Part shown: piece by piece, positions 46,371 through 57,282 of the stretch | How the letters are laid out: each line of letters starts with the position of its first letter | Position numbering within the stretch: the first letter of the stretch is position 1 | Assembly (NCBI GenBank): GCA_025786725.1 | Contig: JAHLTZ010000021.1 | Location: forward strand, 248,001 to 312,000 | Direction of reading: 5' to 3' | Source: Syncephalis fuscata | Taxonomy: Eukaryota; Zoopagomycota; Zoopagomycetes; Zoopagales; Piptocephalidaceae | Length of the DNA: 64,000 nt | Program-made: the position numbers and the translations under genes | The notes under the pieces: model-generated | Databases searched by the model: none | What the model saw: the letters and a program-made list of their open reading frames with translations, nothing else | Told to the model about the DNA's origin: nothing

Positions 46371-47536
46371 ATGTCGGATGCTTTTGACTCAAACTCTATT
46401 GATGATATGGCTCCAATAGGATCTCCATTGCCTGGAACTGATCCAGTCGGGGACATTATAATGGCAATTTTATTCTTTGGCGTTGGCTGTCTCCATCTTT
46501 GGCGCAATAGCCAGACAAATACTAGCTGCCATGTCATAATGACCAGTGCCGTATTGTTTGCTATAATTAGCCTTGGTATGCGTATTCATGATGTATATAA
46601 TTTCAAGATTATAATCTTTAATTCTTCATTGCCGGTACTTGTTGTTTCCGGATGGATAATTAAGGTTACTGTTGCGTATTTGGGATTAGAATGGTAAGAT
46701 ATATGTTCATCTTTCCTTTATTCAATTATCATACATCCACTTAACATTGTATCAATACTATAATAACATGTAACTAATTAAATTTGTGCAACAGGAGTCG
46801 TTCTATGAGAAAGGCAATTACCCAGCAAGCTCAATTGGTTCATCGATTTAGCATCGGCGGAATATTTATCTATAGCATCGGTAGTACTTTGGTAATTAGC
46901 GGTTGGGTTATTTACCTTAATCCTACTACTCTATCGGCGTTTAATGCAGCACCTACTTTAATGAAGTTCGGTTATAGAATAACCTTAGCATTTAATCTTC
47001 TCTCGGCTGGCTTGTTTATTTGGCAATTTTTTAAAACCAAAAATGATAGCATTCCGGGATTAAGCGCTAAGCGTAAACAAGTACTCGTATTAACAGCCCA
47101 TTGCATCTTAATATTCATAGCTGATATGTTCTACCATCTTGGTCCTGTTAGGGCTGGTCATGTTTTCCATATTCTTGTTTTGTGTGCTGGTGTCTATACA
47201 CGTGAGGCTTTAACAGGATTTGATAAAGAGCCTGATCTTACCAATTGCATGCCTATTGTTATACCCACCGTCGCTTATGGTCAGCAAACGGTAAATATGG
47301 CAGCTAATCCTAGTATGGTGTTTATGCAGCCTGTACACATGGAGCATCCTGTTGTTTATCAACACCACGTCGGCACTGAAGAAGCCAATGCAACTACTCC
47401 AGCTATTTATACTAATGTGCAAACTGCCGATTCTTCCGAATCTGACACTTCGTCATTTAGCGATAATCATGCATTTGTGGTTGAAGATCCAGCCTCAAAT
47501 CCAAATCCATATGCTGCACCTTATCCACAAGAATAA
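46371..47536 (+). CDS. Seven-transmembrane membrane protein, unknown family (RTA1-like topology)
   Basis: 354 aa in two exons, 46371-46693 and 46795-47536, joined in phase with TGG. The ATG at 46371 starts MSDAFDSNSIDDMAPIGSPL, a short outside tail. Seven hydrophobic helices follow: DIIMAILFFGVGCLHLW; VIMTSAVLFAIISLGM; LPVLVVSGWIIKVTVAYLGL; GGIFIYSIGSTLVISGWVI; ITLAFNLLSAGLFIWQFF; VLVLTAHCILIFIADMF; AGHVFHILVLCAGVY. A roughly 100-residue hydrophilic, Ser/Asp/Pro-rich C-terminal tail completes the protein. This resembles the topology of fungal RTA1-like lipid-translocating exporters and of GPCRs with a cytosolic tail, but the RTA1 signature (RxxE/Y in TM2-3) is not present. It should be treated as an uncharacterised 7-TM protein. 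Confidence 0.8.
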
Positions 47537-48547
47537 CTGATTAAGGTTATTTATGATATATTCGTATTTCATTAACATTGGCTAATTCAAATGAATAAAC
47601 AATAAGAGGCAGCAGTTTAGTATAAAAATGTCTATTTGAAAGTGTGTGCTTTTGCTCAGAACTTTGCCCTATTATGCTTTATTTGTAACTATTGTCTGTT
47701 CAAATTCAGCTTTACTATTTATGAATTTGTGTTGTTTTGCTCATCAAGTCATACGCAGCGATAGGACAAACTATATTGTAAATAACATTGCAGTATAAGG
47801 AAAATGAAATACGAAAATAAATAATATATGTATACTAAATACTAAATCTACGATAATGAGTATTTTGATTATTAATGCCACTCACCGCCTATTATCATGT
47901 TCAATAGCTTAAATATTGTTAAATGTAGTTATTTGATCCTTAGTGTTGATGTAATTAGCAACATTACTAATATTATATTATTGGTCTGCATGGCTGTGGC
48001 TGCCACACAATAAACTATTGTCTTTTTTTGCCTTGTACTATTTAATTATTGCTCAACTATCACTTTTGTTTATAATTTAAAGGTAAAATTGATATTGTTT
48101 AGATTGAATTGCTATAATTTGATTTAAATCATAATTTTTAAAAGAAATCAATTTTACATTATACTGAATATACAAGTGGTTTAACAATTAGTAATTTAAT
48201 AAAGACATTTATTATTCATTTTTATGTTAGACTACACTGTGTAAAAATTACATTGTTGTTAATATTTGATTTTATACGTATTCTATTATTTAAGATTATT
48301 AATTAGTTTTATTTAAAATAATCCGGAAAACTCGGCCTGCCCGCTTTTTCCAATTCATATTGATTTAACGATAGAAAAAATTATTATCAATAATTTATCT
48401 TAACACGCCACCTGCCAATTTTTGCAGACTAAGGCGGTGTGTTAAGGAAAATTATTAATGAAAATATTTTCCACCATAAGACGAACACCCCACGTTAGAA
48501 ATGTTTTCTTTTGGCACCTTATTTTGTCAACGTTCTTCCTGCTTAGC
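47537..48547. other. AT-rich intergenic DNA
   Basis: Convergent 3' flanks of the 7-TM gene and the small CxxC gene. GC-richer hairpin-like stretches occur at 48400-48450 (AACACGCCACC ... GGCGGTGTGTT), an inverted repeat that could form a stem. Confidence 0.4.
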
Positions 48548-48878
48548 TCACTTATTAGCAGACTTTTCTTCACTGGTCAGTTTTTCTTTTTGACCAACTA
48601 TATAAAATAGCATTAGTAAAAGTATACAGAATAAACAAAATATCAAATACTAACCATAAATATCATTTGAAGACTCTGCTGTATCTTTGCAGCTTGCATG
48701 TCCATGTTTATTACAATCTACACAAACCACTACAAATAGATATTAGTTATATAAATAAATTTAAATCATAAATAATAAATAATATCATTACCTGTTTTCC
48801 CTTTCTTATATTTTTGCTCATTTTTTCCCTTTTTTTCTGCTTAATAGCAGCAATTAATTCATGGACGGATGATGACAT
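48548..48878 (-). CDS. Tiny CxxC/His zinc-binding-like protein
   Basis: A spliced small gene of about 70 aa. Exons: 48878-48792, 48729-48655 and 48597-48548. It begins MSSSVHELIAAIKQKKREKM, a basic helix, continues RKGKQ, and exon 2 gives VVCVDCNKHGHASCKD with C-x2-C-x4-H-x2-C, a plausible single zinc site. It ends GQKEKLTSEEKSANK. Splice sites are good (GTAATG...TTTGTAG; GTTAGT...TATATAG), and the exon 2/3 phase agrees. The exon 1/2 phase needs one more base (CAGG|GTAATG instead of CAG|GTAATG), the same type of one-base loss seen in four conserved genes here. Without that base exon 2 would stop after three codons. Function unknown; a nucleic-acid or protein-binding adaptor is possible. Confidence 0.5.
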
Positions 48879-49555
48879 GATTTAAAAAACACAATAAACT
48901 AAAATGTAATATAATAATACAAATCAATAAGCTAGTATTATACGTATAAGAAATAGCATCTAAACATGTCTCTTTTTATTACTATATTTCTGTTCCATAT
49001 ACCGCTGCATTCTCGCATCCTTTACTGTTACATCGTTATCTCATTTGCTGTACACCATTACTCCCTTTGCTGTCGCGCTTTTGATTGCTTTACTGCTGTA
49101 TCTCTATTTTCTTATTTTCACATCAACTTACCGATAAGCAAACTTCATATTATTTATTTTAGCAATTTTGCTTCTATTATTTAATAAATATGAAAATAAT
49201 TTATACTTAAGCATGAATACTACATGCTTAGAAGTTATTGCACGTAATATAGTGTTTATTTTGGTAATGGAATAATAGCTGATTTTACAGCAAATAATTT
49301 AACCGTGTTGCCATTGTTTGTCTTTCCTTCCATGTTGACCAAACCAAATGCCTTTGACATTTAGCTACCATTAAAGAACATCACCTTTTCTTGAACATTG
49401 TTTCATACTAATACAATTGGTACCAACTAGCACTTTATATTCAATTATAACTATTTCATAATGCACAAAATAAATATCAAACTTTTAATCCAGTTTAAAA
49501 CAATGTACATATGTTTATTCTATTATTCTACACATAAAGATGTTTGAAAGTGCTA
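48879..49555. other. AT-rich intergenic DNA
   Basis: Promoter of the CxxC gene. A 72-codon plus-strand frame at 48966 is hydrophobic and Cys/Ser/Tyr-rich but lacks coding support. Confidence 0.35.
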
Positions 49556-50150
49556 TGACTTTTATTCTTAATGCATTATTGCTTCACTTGTTCTATGATG
49601 TACCAACATGTTGGATAGATTGACTTTTATTATTTACACCATTTATTAATCAATTAAACTCGGCTGTTTATAAATATTGACTGACAGGCTCACATCTCAC
49701 AATCTACGTCATCGCATTTCCTTCTCTTTCTTTACACTTGATAGCATATATCCATTGCATATAATTGTACACTCTATATATGTTATATAAATAGTATTAG
49801 TAGTTGACTGACTACTAGTCAAGTACAAACACCTTCTAAACTATGTACTTGCATTGCTCTTTTGTAATCTTGTCTTTTTTATAAATAACTTTTATTACCC
49901 CAATAATTGGTATTGACAGCTTCCTTGATATAGTAGATGTATCTTTGTCCTTGTTCTTGCTATATATATACAATTATTTATAGTAAACCAAAGTATACAA
50001 TGATTTTGGTGTCATATAGCCAGTACAGCCATCGTATGTAGCTGTTGTATGTGCACAGTTACTAGCACAATCCTTGCGCTGGTCATATGCGCTGTTAGCT
50101 CTTTTTCAATCGCTTTATTATTTATGTTAATTCACAAGTACTCCAAGCAA
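49556..50150. repeat. Dispersed promoter-like element, copy C
   Basis: Homologous to copies A and B. Core: ATGTTGGATAGATTGACTTT, TATAAATA at 49669-49676, TTGACTGACAGGCTCACATC, CTCACAATCTACGTCATCGC, a CCTTCTCTTTCTTTACAC tract, GATAGCATATATCCATTGCA, TAGTATTAGTAGTTGACTGA, and ACTATGTACTTGCATTGCTC. The upstream part is closest to copy A, and the downstream part (TATACAATGATTTTGGTGTC, CATATGCGCTGTTAGCTC) is closest to copy B, but with a large internal deletion. Confidence 0.75.
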
Positions 50151-50607
50151 CGACATAGCTCGTAGCTAATTGTTAGTTAAACATTCTCTAACTATGTTTT
50201 ACCAATCTAAATTTTAAATACGTATTGTTTATCAAATTTCTTACGCAAGTATTACTGTTTTTTATTAAATTACTAGGTTTCAATCACAGACAATATCCTA
50301 AGAATAGTCATGGGCGTTCCTATTGTCAATTGTTTGACAACAACGCAAATATTAATACTAAATCGTTGTTATACGTGACCGATATTACCACATAATAAGC
50401 TTTTAAATTTAGAATATTTGCACTTTGTTCACTTATTGTTTTGCAATTGTTTTAATAAATAATAAACAAAAATTAATGTTTTATTATTATTTATTGTATT
50501 CATTTTGCTACATTCTATTTAAAAATTGTTTTATAGTTTTATTATGGATAATATTGCTAAAAAACATGTGGCTTAAGCATTTTACGCGAGTTAATTGCCC
50601 TTTTTTA
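50151..50607. other. AT-rich 3' flank of TIM50
   Basis: A 94-codon plus-strand frame at 50425-50709 runs antisense into the last TIM50 exon and is a shadow. Nothing else seen. Confidence 0.4.
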
Positions 50608-52484
50608 TTAAACCGAAGTATTCGCTGCTTTTGCTGCTTCTCCTTCTGTTGTCGCCGATGTTTGTTGGTCATACAATTTTTGATATTGGCTAAGCTGCTC
50701 AGCTACTAAGGCTGGATCTTGTGCCTCTGGAACAGGTGCTCCCTAATAATATAGAAGGCGTAATTACTTGTTAGTATAATAGCTTACCATTCTCTATCTA
50801 CATATTACCTTTGTCATATAGTCCAAAATCGTCATTTTCGACTGTTTAAACTGTTCCATTTGTTGCTTCATTTGCTGTTTCGCCAACTCACGGAATGCCT
50901 TGTCTTCTCGTTCATGCTGGGCCATAAACGCTTCCTGGCGCAAACGACGATGACGTTGTAGCGGCAACTCAGTCGGTGGTCCTTCCTCGCCACTTGATTT
51001 ACCGACTCCGAGCAGCCCGGTTAATCCCCGTGACTTCTTCTTTTGTTGATCTTCCCATTCCGCACGGTACCGTTCAAGCAAAAGCCGTTCCGACTCGGCA
51101 AATGTAGCCGGTATATCTTTGCCAGTATAGGCTTGAAGAATAGGGCGTATATCGTTTGGACGTGTTTCCGCAATAGCTATTAATAGCCTATTAGCCACGT
51201 AGTACTATAGAATGGCCACTTGCCATTGCTACTTACTTTGTAGGAAGGGAATAATATCAAATAGATATCGGTCATTTGACTCGCCTCGCCAAGGTGGCAC
51301 AGCTATACCATTCTCTGGCTGAAGTGAATATGCATCTGGATTAGAATCCATGATAATTACTTGTGATAAATCACGGTTTAAATGTGATAAATCCTAGTTA
51401 CGATTTAATTAAACATTCTGTCGTTGTCTATTACGATAATTGACCTACTTTCACATGTTTTCCATCTACATAACGTGTGGCATCTCGATAGAATCGCAAT
51501 GGGACGTAGCCAACTGGATCCAACTTCATTAAAATAGGCTCAGCATTCTAGCATCATTGTATTGAGTTTAATTATACATCTAGCACACTAATATTGTTAC
51601 GAACCATTTGTGGCTGTGTAGTAATGATAACTACTTCGAAGAACTGAGTAATATAGGCTAGGAAATAGTCTACACCGGGCCGTTTTGCAATACGCCAGCC
51701 ATGTTGATACTAAAGAATATAAATAGCCTATTATTAATTAATTGTCCACTTACATCCCAAGTTGAATAAATAAGAGTTTCATCAAGGTTAAGTACAAGTG
51801 TTGGTGGCTGTTGGTCAGCAGGCAATGGATCTGGTAGTAATTTTGAATAAGCAGGCTCACGATAATACTATATAATAATAATAATGGTTATTATTACATA
51901 TTATTGTTATTATTATTATTATTATTATTGAAATTACTTACTTCAACAAGATCATAAAAACGTTGTCTTGCTCTTGAATAAAAACCTTGTGGTCCATCAG
52001 TATTCTATTGAATGATTAAACTTCATCCTTTTGATATGCTTACATCATTTGTCACTTACTATACGCTCAGAGTCTTCTGAATAAGGCCGACCTATATAAA
52101 GCAATAAATATGTTTATAACACATCTGTCTATTAGATGTATTTCTTTAAATAGTACCGCGTCACTACTGACCAATATAGAGAACACCACTAACTAGACCA
52201 GCCAACGTTGCAGCAAAACCGATACGCGCTGCCCATTGATGCATAGTAATTTCTTCCTTAGCGCCCTTGGCTTTTTTCTTCTTTTTAAGTGTAGGTGGCA
52301 CCGTTGTATTGGTAGAAGAACGAGCGGTGTCTTCTTCTGGAGACATGTGCTGTTCATTAGGCTCGTCTACCTTATTACTTAGTAAACGACGCGGTAGCAT
52401 GGACGTCATAGCGGCAGGATAACGCGGACGTAGTGAGGCTGCCGCCGACTGCTGTATAAAACGCCACTGTACCCCACGCAACAT
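50608..52484 (-). CDS. TIM50: Mitochondrial import inner membrane translocase subunit Tim50
   Basis: Receptor of the TIM23 presequence translocase; it binds incoming preproteins in the intermembrane space. Nine exons, all phases agreeing: 52484-52172, 52091-52060, 52004-51942, 51867-51754, 51709-51605, 51547-51449, 51393-51237, 51176-50809 and 50742-50608; 461 aa. An Arg/Ser-rich mitochondrial presequence ([20 protein letters not shown]) leads to a Lys-rich matrix part and one TM helix ([20 protein letters not shown]). The FCP1-like domain (NLIF fold) then gives [67 protein letters not shown] and [13 protein letters not shown]. The DxDx motif of true FCP1 phosphatases is reduced to NLDET, as usual for Tim50. 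The C-terminal tail is coiled and Gln-rich. The third intron carries an (ATT)n run (about 51899-51929). Confidence 0.96.
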
Positions 52485-52869
52485 TGCAATTCACTTTGAT
52501 CTAACTAGACGTATACACGTACGTGCAATAATACGTAGATAACTAGAATTGCTGAAAGATAAAATAAAAGGCAATATTAAACACCACTTCTTTTTCTCCA
52601 ATCAATTGTGTGGCATTGTTTGTTGCTAGTTTAATGTAAAAATAGAATCATCTTTGTCCCTTTTCTCTCTTCCGATTTTACCCTTGCACACAAGCAAGTA
52701 CACCATAAATTGTACATTATGCATTATGCATTATAACTTAATTTACCGCTTTAGCAGCATTACAATGCATAGTAATACAATTAAATAAATAGCAGAAATG
52801 TGTGTATCAGTCAGATCAATGTATTTCAAAATGTTGATGTGTACGATGTGTATTTTCTTAAGAAGGGAT
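52485..52869. other. Intergenic region
   Basis: TIM50 promoter and 5' UTR, and the 3' flank of the PDH E1 beta gene. A CT-rich stretch near 52655-52690 follows the usual fungal transcript style. Nothing else seen. Confidence 0.4.
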
Positions 52870-54394
52870 CTACGAAAGCATCTTCTTTGTCACATCGACA
52901 ATTAGCTCGGTGGTTGGCAAGGCAAGCGATTCCAAGTTTTTGGCATAAGGCATTGGAATATCGGCACCAGTAATACGACGAACAGGAGCGTCCAAATAGT
53001 CAAATGCATCGCCTGATAGTAATAAACATTAGTAATGAATACATCTAGTATATAGTATATAGTTGCAATACTTACTCTCCATGATTTGAGCGGCAATCTC
53101 GGAACCAACTCCAAACATTGGCCATCCACCTTCAACGGTGATAAGACGGTTCGTTTTCTTTACAGATTCAATAATGGTTGGCATATCCAATGGACGGATA
53201 GAACGAAGATTAATAACCTATTAAATAAATGTATAGTGTGTATATTAATATTTTGATAGGATACAGTATGGATAGCCATGTATAACGCCAATTACCTCAA
53301 TACTGCCAACACCTTCACGTGAAAGCTGCTCAGCTGCTTCCAAAGCGTGGCCTACATGGCGTGAATGGGCTACAATTGTTATATCCGTGCCTAGTTATTA
53401 GTTCAAAGTGTTAGTATACTTGATATCTTTTTGTATTTACTATGCTATCATTTACCTGGTCGTTCGATCTTCGCCTTGCCAATTTCAATAACAAACGAAT
53501 CACTAAGTACTTCTTCCGATACGGCAAATGACTCGCCGTACATTAGCTCGTTCTCGAGTACAACAACAGGATCTGGATCGCGAATAGCTGCCTTCAAAAG
53601 GCCCTTAGCATCCTCGCTGTTCCATGGACTGACCACCTTAAGGCCAGGTACTGAGCCGTACCATGCGGCATAGCACTGTGAATGTTGGGCACCTACACCG
53701 GCAGCAGCACCATTAGGTCCTCGGAATACAATTGGACAATTGGCCATGCCACCCGACATGTACTGGACCTTGCCGGCCGAGTTGATGACTTGATCGATAG
53801 CCTATAAGCAAAAATGTTATAAATTGTAACGAAGCAACAATAGTATCAACCAACTTACCTGCATACTAAAGTTGAAAGTCATAAACTCGCAGACTGGACG
53901 AAGACCGTGAAGAGCAGCACCTACAGCTAGACCGGCAAATCCTGACTCAGTAATCGGTGTATCAATAATACGTTTTGAACCGAATTTGTCCAAAAGCCCT
54001 TTAGAAACCTGTTAAAGATATTTAAGCATTTTAAATACTGTTTAAATAAACACTGTCGATTCAATACTAACCTTGTAAGCACCATTGTACTGTGCCACTT
54101 CCTCGCCCATCAGAAAGACGCGATCATCGCGTAGCATTTCTTCGTCAAGAGCGGCATTCAACGCCTCACGGACCGTCATCTATTAGAGTACATTCAATTA
54201 TTATCACAGGTTATGGTATTCAATGTTAATAGATGTACTAAAGCCAGTACAGTAATAGATGTTGCAAACTAACTTGTCTATCTATTGGGGCTACCTACCT
54301 GAGCACCACCATTATTTGCTGCTGTCGCATTGTTGCGAATCAATGTGCGGCCAATCGTAGCTTTGGTGCATTGGCGGAGTGTAGTACGCAGCAT
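52870..54394 (-). CDS. PDB1: Pyruvate dehydrogenase E1 component subunit beta, mitochondrial
   Basis: Beta subunit of the E1 tetramer of the pyruvate dehydrogenase complex in the mitochondrial matrix; pairs with E1 alpha to bind thiamine diphosphate and decarboxylate pyruvate. Seven exons: 54394-54299, 54179-54072, 54008-53859, 53801-53456, 53390-53296, 53217-53076 and 53012-52870; all phases agree; 359 aa, the normal length. The first exon encodes a classic presequence ([18 protein letters not shown]). Conserved stretches: [127 protein letters not shown], and [17 protein letters not shown]. The gene is intact and GC-richer than its surroundings. The next mitochondrial gene downstream is TIM50, in the same orientation but separately promoted. 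Confidence 0.97.
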
Positions 54395-54841
54395 TTTGTC
54401 AACAGTTTAAAATAAAAGCAGTGTTACGCGTCGCTTGCAGGGAAAGACTCGATTCCGTGCGAAAGACGAGAGCTTGATTCGTTGAAGGAAAGAAAATGAA
54501 GAAAGGCACCGTGCAAAAGAAAAAGAAAAGGTGGTGTGGAGTTTTTTAGTATGTCATAATATTGGCGTGTCTGTATGTGTATGTGTGTCGATATATGAGC
54601 AGATACGTGTTTGAGTGTGTTGGGGGAACAGGCACCCATAATAATATAACCAAATGAGTAGATAATAAAAACCAGTATTGATGTTATAGTCATTCGGTGT
54701 TTACAATCATTGATATGAATGGTGCTTTGTAGTTTAGTTTTGTCGGTAATTCAAATTATAATAATAGCAATATTATATGTTAGGTATTGACATGAATGTA
54801 AAACAATTAAAGATTATAATGATTAAAACATCGAATATTAA
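54395..54841. other. Divergent promoter region between PDH E1 beta and F-box gene
   Basis: 447 bp separate the two start codons. Contains a TG/TA-repeat-rich stretch (54566-54620). No clear TATA box. Confidence 0.5.
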
Positions 54842-56353
54842 ATGTTGGTCCAGTATCATTTTACTGCCAATTCACGTATCGTTTGTTTCCAAGCATCTAC
54901 AATGAAGACAATCTCAATTACCGTATGGGAACACATAGCTGTTCACCTACCGATTGTTAGTCTATCGCGTTGTCTTACGGTGAACCGTCACGTCTATTCT
55001 GTAGCGTCGAGGTATTTATACGGCAATCCGCCATTCGATGCTCGCTATGGCTCTCCTTTGCCGCGCTTCCTAGCATTCTTGAATGCACTACCGAAACTAT
55101 CATCACAAACACGTATTCTTGTTCGTATTATTGACCTTACACATATCGAGACAACGCTCTGCGATGAATTGCCTGAGACGTGGTTGTACACGCTCGCCAA
55201 TTACTGTCCTAGTTTGACGGCACTTTATACAAGTGAATTAACTAGCTTTCTTAACTATTCGGCTATAGCTTATTTACGTCCAGGGATGCTCTCTTCAGTA
55301 CGTAGGCTCAGGCTTGAATCGCCGGTGGATTTGTCGGAAACCGCTTTGTGTCGTTTATTAGAAGCAACATCAAAGTTGGAGGAATTACAAATAACTGATT
55401 GTTCAGCTGTTGGCATTGCTTGTATGACTACGATCGGACAGTGTATTGCATCTACATTAACCCATTTATCATTTAACAAATGTTTAAAAATAACTGATCG
55501 TGTATTGGCAAGATTGTTTCAACAAAATGGTAATATAATGGTTATGTTTCCCTCACTTAATACTTTACAGTTGTGCAATCTACCATTAACCACTGAAGCA
55601 TTACAGATGTTGGCCATAAATGATTCGTATCTTAGTTTTCCGCAGCTTACTCGTTTAAGCTTGAGAGAATCAGCACAGATCGGCACTGCTGGTATATTAG
55701 CTTTTATTGGACAAAGACGTAATACGGTGATTGCTACGGCGGCACAGCCACAGCTACAAGCCAAAGAACTAGATGAATTAGATTTACGAGGATTACCTCT
55801 GATATCACCGATATTATTGAGCCATTTAACATTAGAGGCCCCACAATTGCGTCGTTTATCTATTGATATTGATTTATTACGTACTAGAAATGATCGATTA
55901 GACCAGCGTTACAATCATGTATGTGATCCTTATTCTTGGTCTTTGACACAACTGCAGCTATTTCGTCAGCTTGAACATTTAATTGTTGATACTACCAATA
56001 CAACCAATGGTCTTTATAATGAACGTGCATCTGCATGGTGGTACATCTGCAATTCGCTACAACATTTAAAGACGCTTTCATTTATCGGTCGATGGCTGCC
56101 ACCAAGTCATGAAGTGTACGAAACAGAGTCTGATTGGGGTTGGACTGTACCTCTTGACACGGCTAAACGCAGCAATAGGCCTACTAGTTTAAGCGTGACT
56201 TCTGATGGCCCATTAGTTTATTTGACCGACTTTAAAAATCCGCTGTGTACCATTAATCCTACAGTTGCTAGCCAGTTTAGTTTATGCCGGCAAAGCAACC
56301 CATCAAAAATCAGCGTTCGTGTAGCATATCCGAGACAAACGCAGCATGAATAA
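54842..56353 (+). CDS. F-box / leucine-rich repeat protein
   Basis: 503 aa without introns. Met at 54902 (MKTISITVWEHIAVHLPI) may be the true start, since it directly begins the F-box-like segment ITVWEHIAVHLPIVSLSRCLTVNRHVYSVASRYLYGNPPF (cited from position 54914 on). The rest is a chain of at least eight Leu-rich repeats of about 26 residues, with LRLESPVDLSETALCRLLEA, LEELQITDCSAVGIACMTT, LTHLSFNKCLKITDRVLARL, LNTLQLCNLPLTTEALQML and LDELDLRGLPLISPILLSHL. These are Amn1/Skp2-type LRRs with the 'C..(I/L)TD..L' pattern. Such proteins are usually SCF ubiquitin-ligase adaptors whose LRRs choose the substrate. The substrate is unknown. The absence of introns differs from most neighbours. Confidence 0.85.
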   Translation: MLVQYHFTANSRIVCFQASTMKTISITVWEHIAVHLPIVSLSRCLTVNRHVYSVASRYLYGNPPFDARYGSPLPRFLAFLNALPKLSSQTRILVRIIDLTHIETTLCDELPETWLYTLANYCPSLTALYTSELTSFLNYSAIAYLRPGMLSSVRRLRLESPVDLSETALCRLLEATSKLEELQITDCSAVGIACMTTIGQCIASTLTHLSFNKCLKITDRVLARLFQQNGNIMVMFPSLNTLQLCNLPLTTEALQMLAINDSYLSFPQLTRLSLRESAQIGTAGILAFIGQRRNTVIATAAQPQLQAKELDELDLRGLPLISPILLSHLTLEAPQLRRLSIDIDLLRTRNDRLDQRYNHVCDPYSWSLTQLQLFRQLEHLIVDTTNTTNGLYNERASAWWYICNSLQHLKTLSFIGRWLPPSHEVYETESDWGWTVPLDTAKRSNRPTSLSVTSDGPLVYLTDFKNPLCTINPTVASQFSLCRQSNPSKISVRVAYPRQTQHE

Positions 56354-56730
56354 TGTAGTAACAAACACAGTGATTAGTACTATTCTATCACAGCAAATTA
56401 TATATAATAGTTAAATAAATAGGCATGACATTTGATCAAATAATGCGTTCTGTGCATCGATTAATATAGGCTATATGTCAAATATATTGTATACATGGCA
56501 ATTAATTAGTTGCTATTTTGTTGTATAGCAATTATAATTATACCATGCCATGCTCGATACTATTGGCAATATTATTGTTGATGTGTTTATGTTCTAGCTT
56601 TATGTTTAAACAATTATATTTGATTATGAATTTATTTATATACATATTACGAGACTTTGACAAAGTGTGTTATGTACTTCAACTAAAGTACATAGCCAAT
56701 CTTGAAAATCAAAAATAATATGAATAGCAA
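56354..56730. other. Intergenic region
   Basis: Convergent 3' flanks. A 57-66 codon plus-strand frame near 56545-56718 starts MPCSILLAILLLMCLCSSFM, hydrophobic, but has no further support and is not called. Confidence 0.4.
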
Positions 56731-57282
56731 TTAGATTATAGTCATAGCAGTAATTATACTGCAGGTGGCTATCAATGAAATAGCGAAGCCAACTACATCA
56801 ACATATCTGCCACTAATACCGCTGTTTATAACATCTCCCCTAAATTCAAATCTGCCAGTAAAATTTGCTGAATGAGTGGTGTTTGTGTTTGCTATTATAA
56901 GACATGCAGTTCCATTGAATATTTCGGGAAGTTTAATTGGTTTGTCCACGCCAAATGAACACTGCTTAATTCGTTTTGAATCGTCGAGTGGATCTGCTGC
57001 AATACAGGAAAGCGGCTTATACGCATAAGGCGTGAGAGAGTTATTGAAATATGTTTTTCCTTCAGGGCTCCATTTATAGTAGTCTTCATTGGTCAGCAAA
57101 TAAACACCTTCTAAACTACCATCAGTAACAGCTACTGAGTAGGAGACGGACGTGGCTTCATGTGCACACGAGACAAAGCCCGAGTTTGGACGGCTGAAGC
57201 TAGTAACTGTATCGCCAGCGGCAGCACAAATAAAATAGCCAAGGAATACACTAGCAACTAGAAATGGTTTCATTTTAATCAT
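56731..57282 (-). CDS. Putative GPI-anchored cell-surface protein
   Basis: 183 aa, single exon. A signal peptide (MIKMKPFLVASVFLGYFICA) precedes a beta-rich domain of about 125 residues, with TVTSFSRPNSGFVSCAHEA, SLEGVYLLTNEDYYKWSPEG, SLTPYAYKPLSCIA, IKQCSFGVDKPIKLPE, NGTACLIIANTNTTHSANF. Four Cys could form two disulfides, and four N-glycosylation sites are visible. The C terminus is a small-residue stretch (INSGISG) followed by a hydrophobic tail (VDVVGFAISLIATCSIITAM) with no basic cytosolic end, the classic GPI-attachment signal. The domain pattern (vSysv..tDgsl.GVyllt...y..w) resembles fungal wall proteins with immunoglobulin-like or Kre9-type domains, but no family is certain. Confidence 0.78.
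   Translation of the reverse strand: MIKMKPFLVASVFLGYFICAAAGDTVTSFSRPNSGFVSCAHEATSVSYSVAVTDGSLEGVYLLTNEDYYKWSPEGKTYFNNSLTPYAYKPLSCIAADPLDDSKRIKQCSFGVDKPIKLPEIFNGTACLIIANTNTTHSANFTGRFEFRGDVINSGISGRYVDVVGFAISLIATCSIITAMTII

Noticed and set aside
48966-49184. 72-codon plus-strand frame
   Set aside because: AT-rich, hydrophobic translation without homology or splice support.
56518-56718. Short hydrophobic plus-strand frame
   Set aside because: Could be a one-TM peptide but overlaps convergent 3' flanks and has no other evidence.
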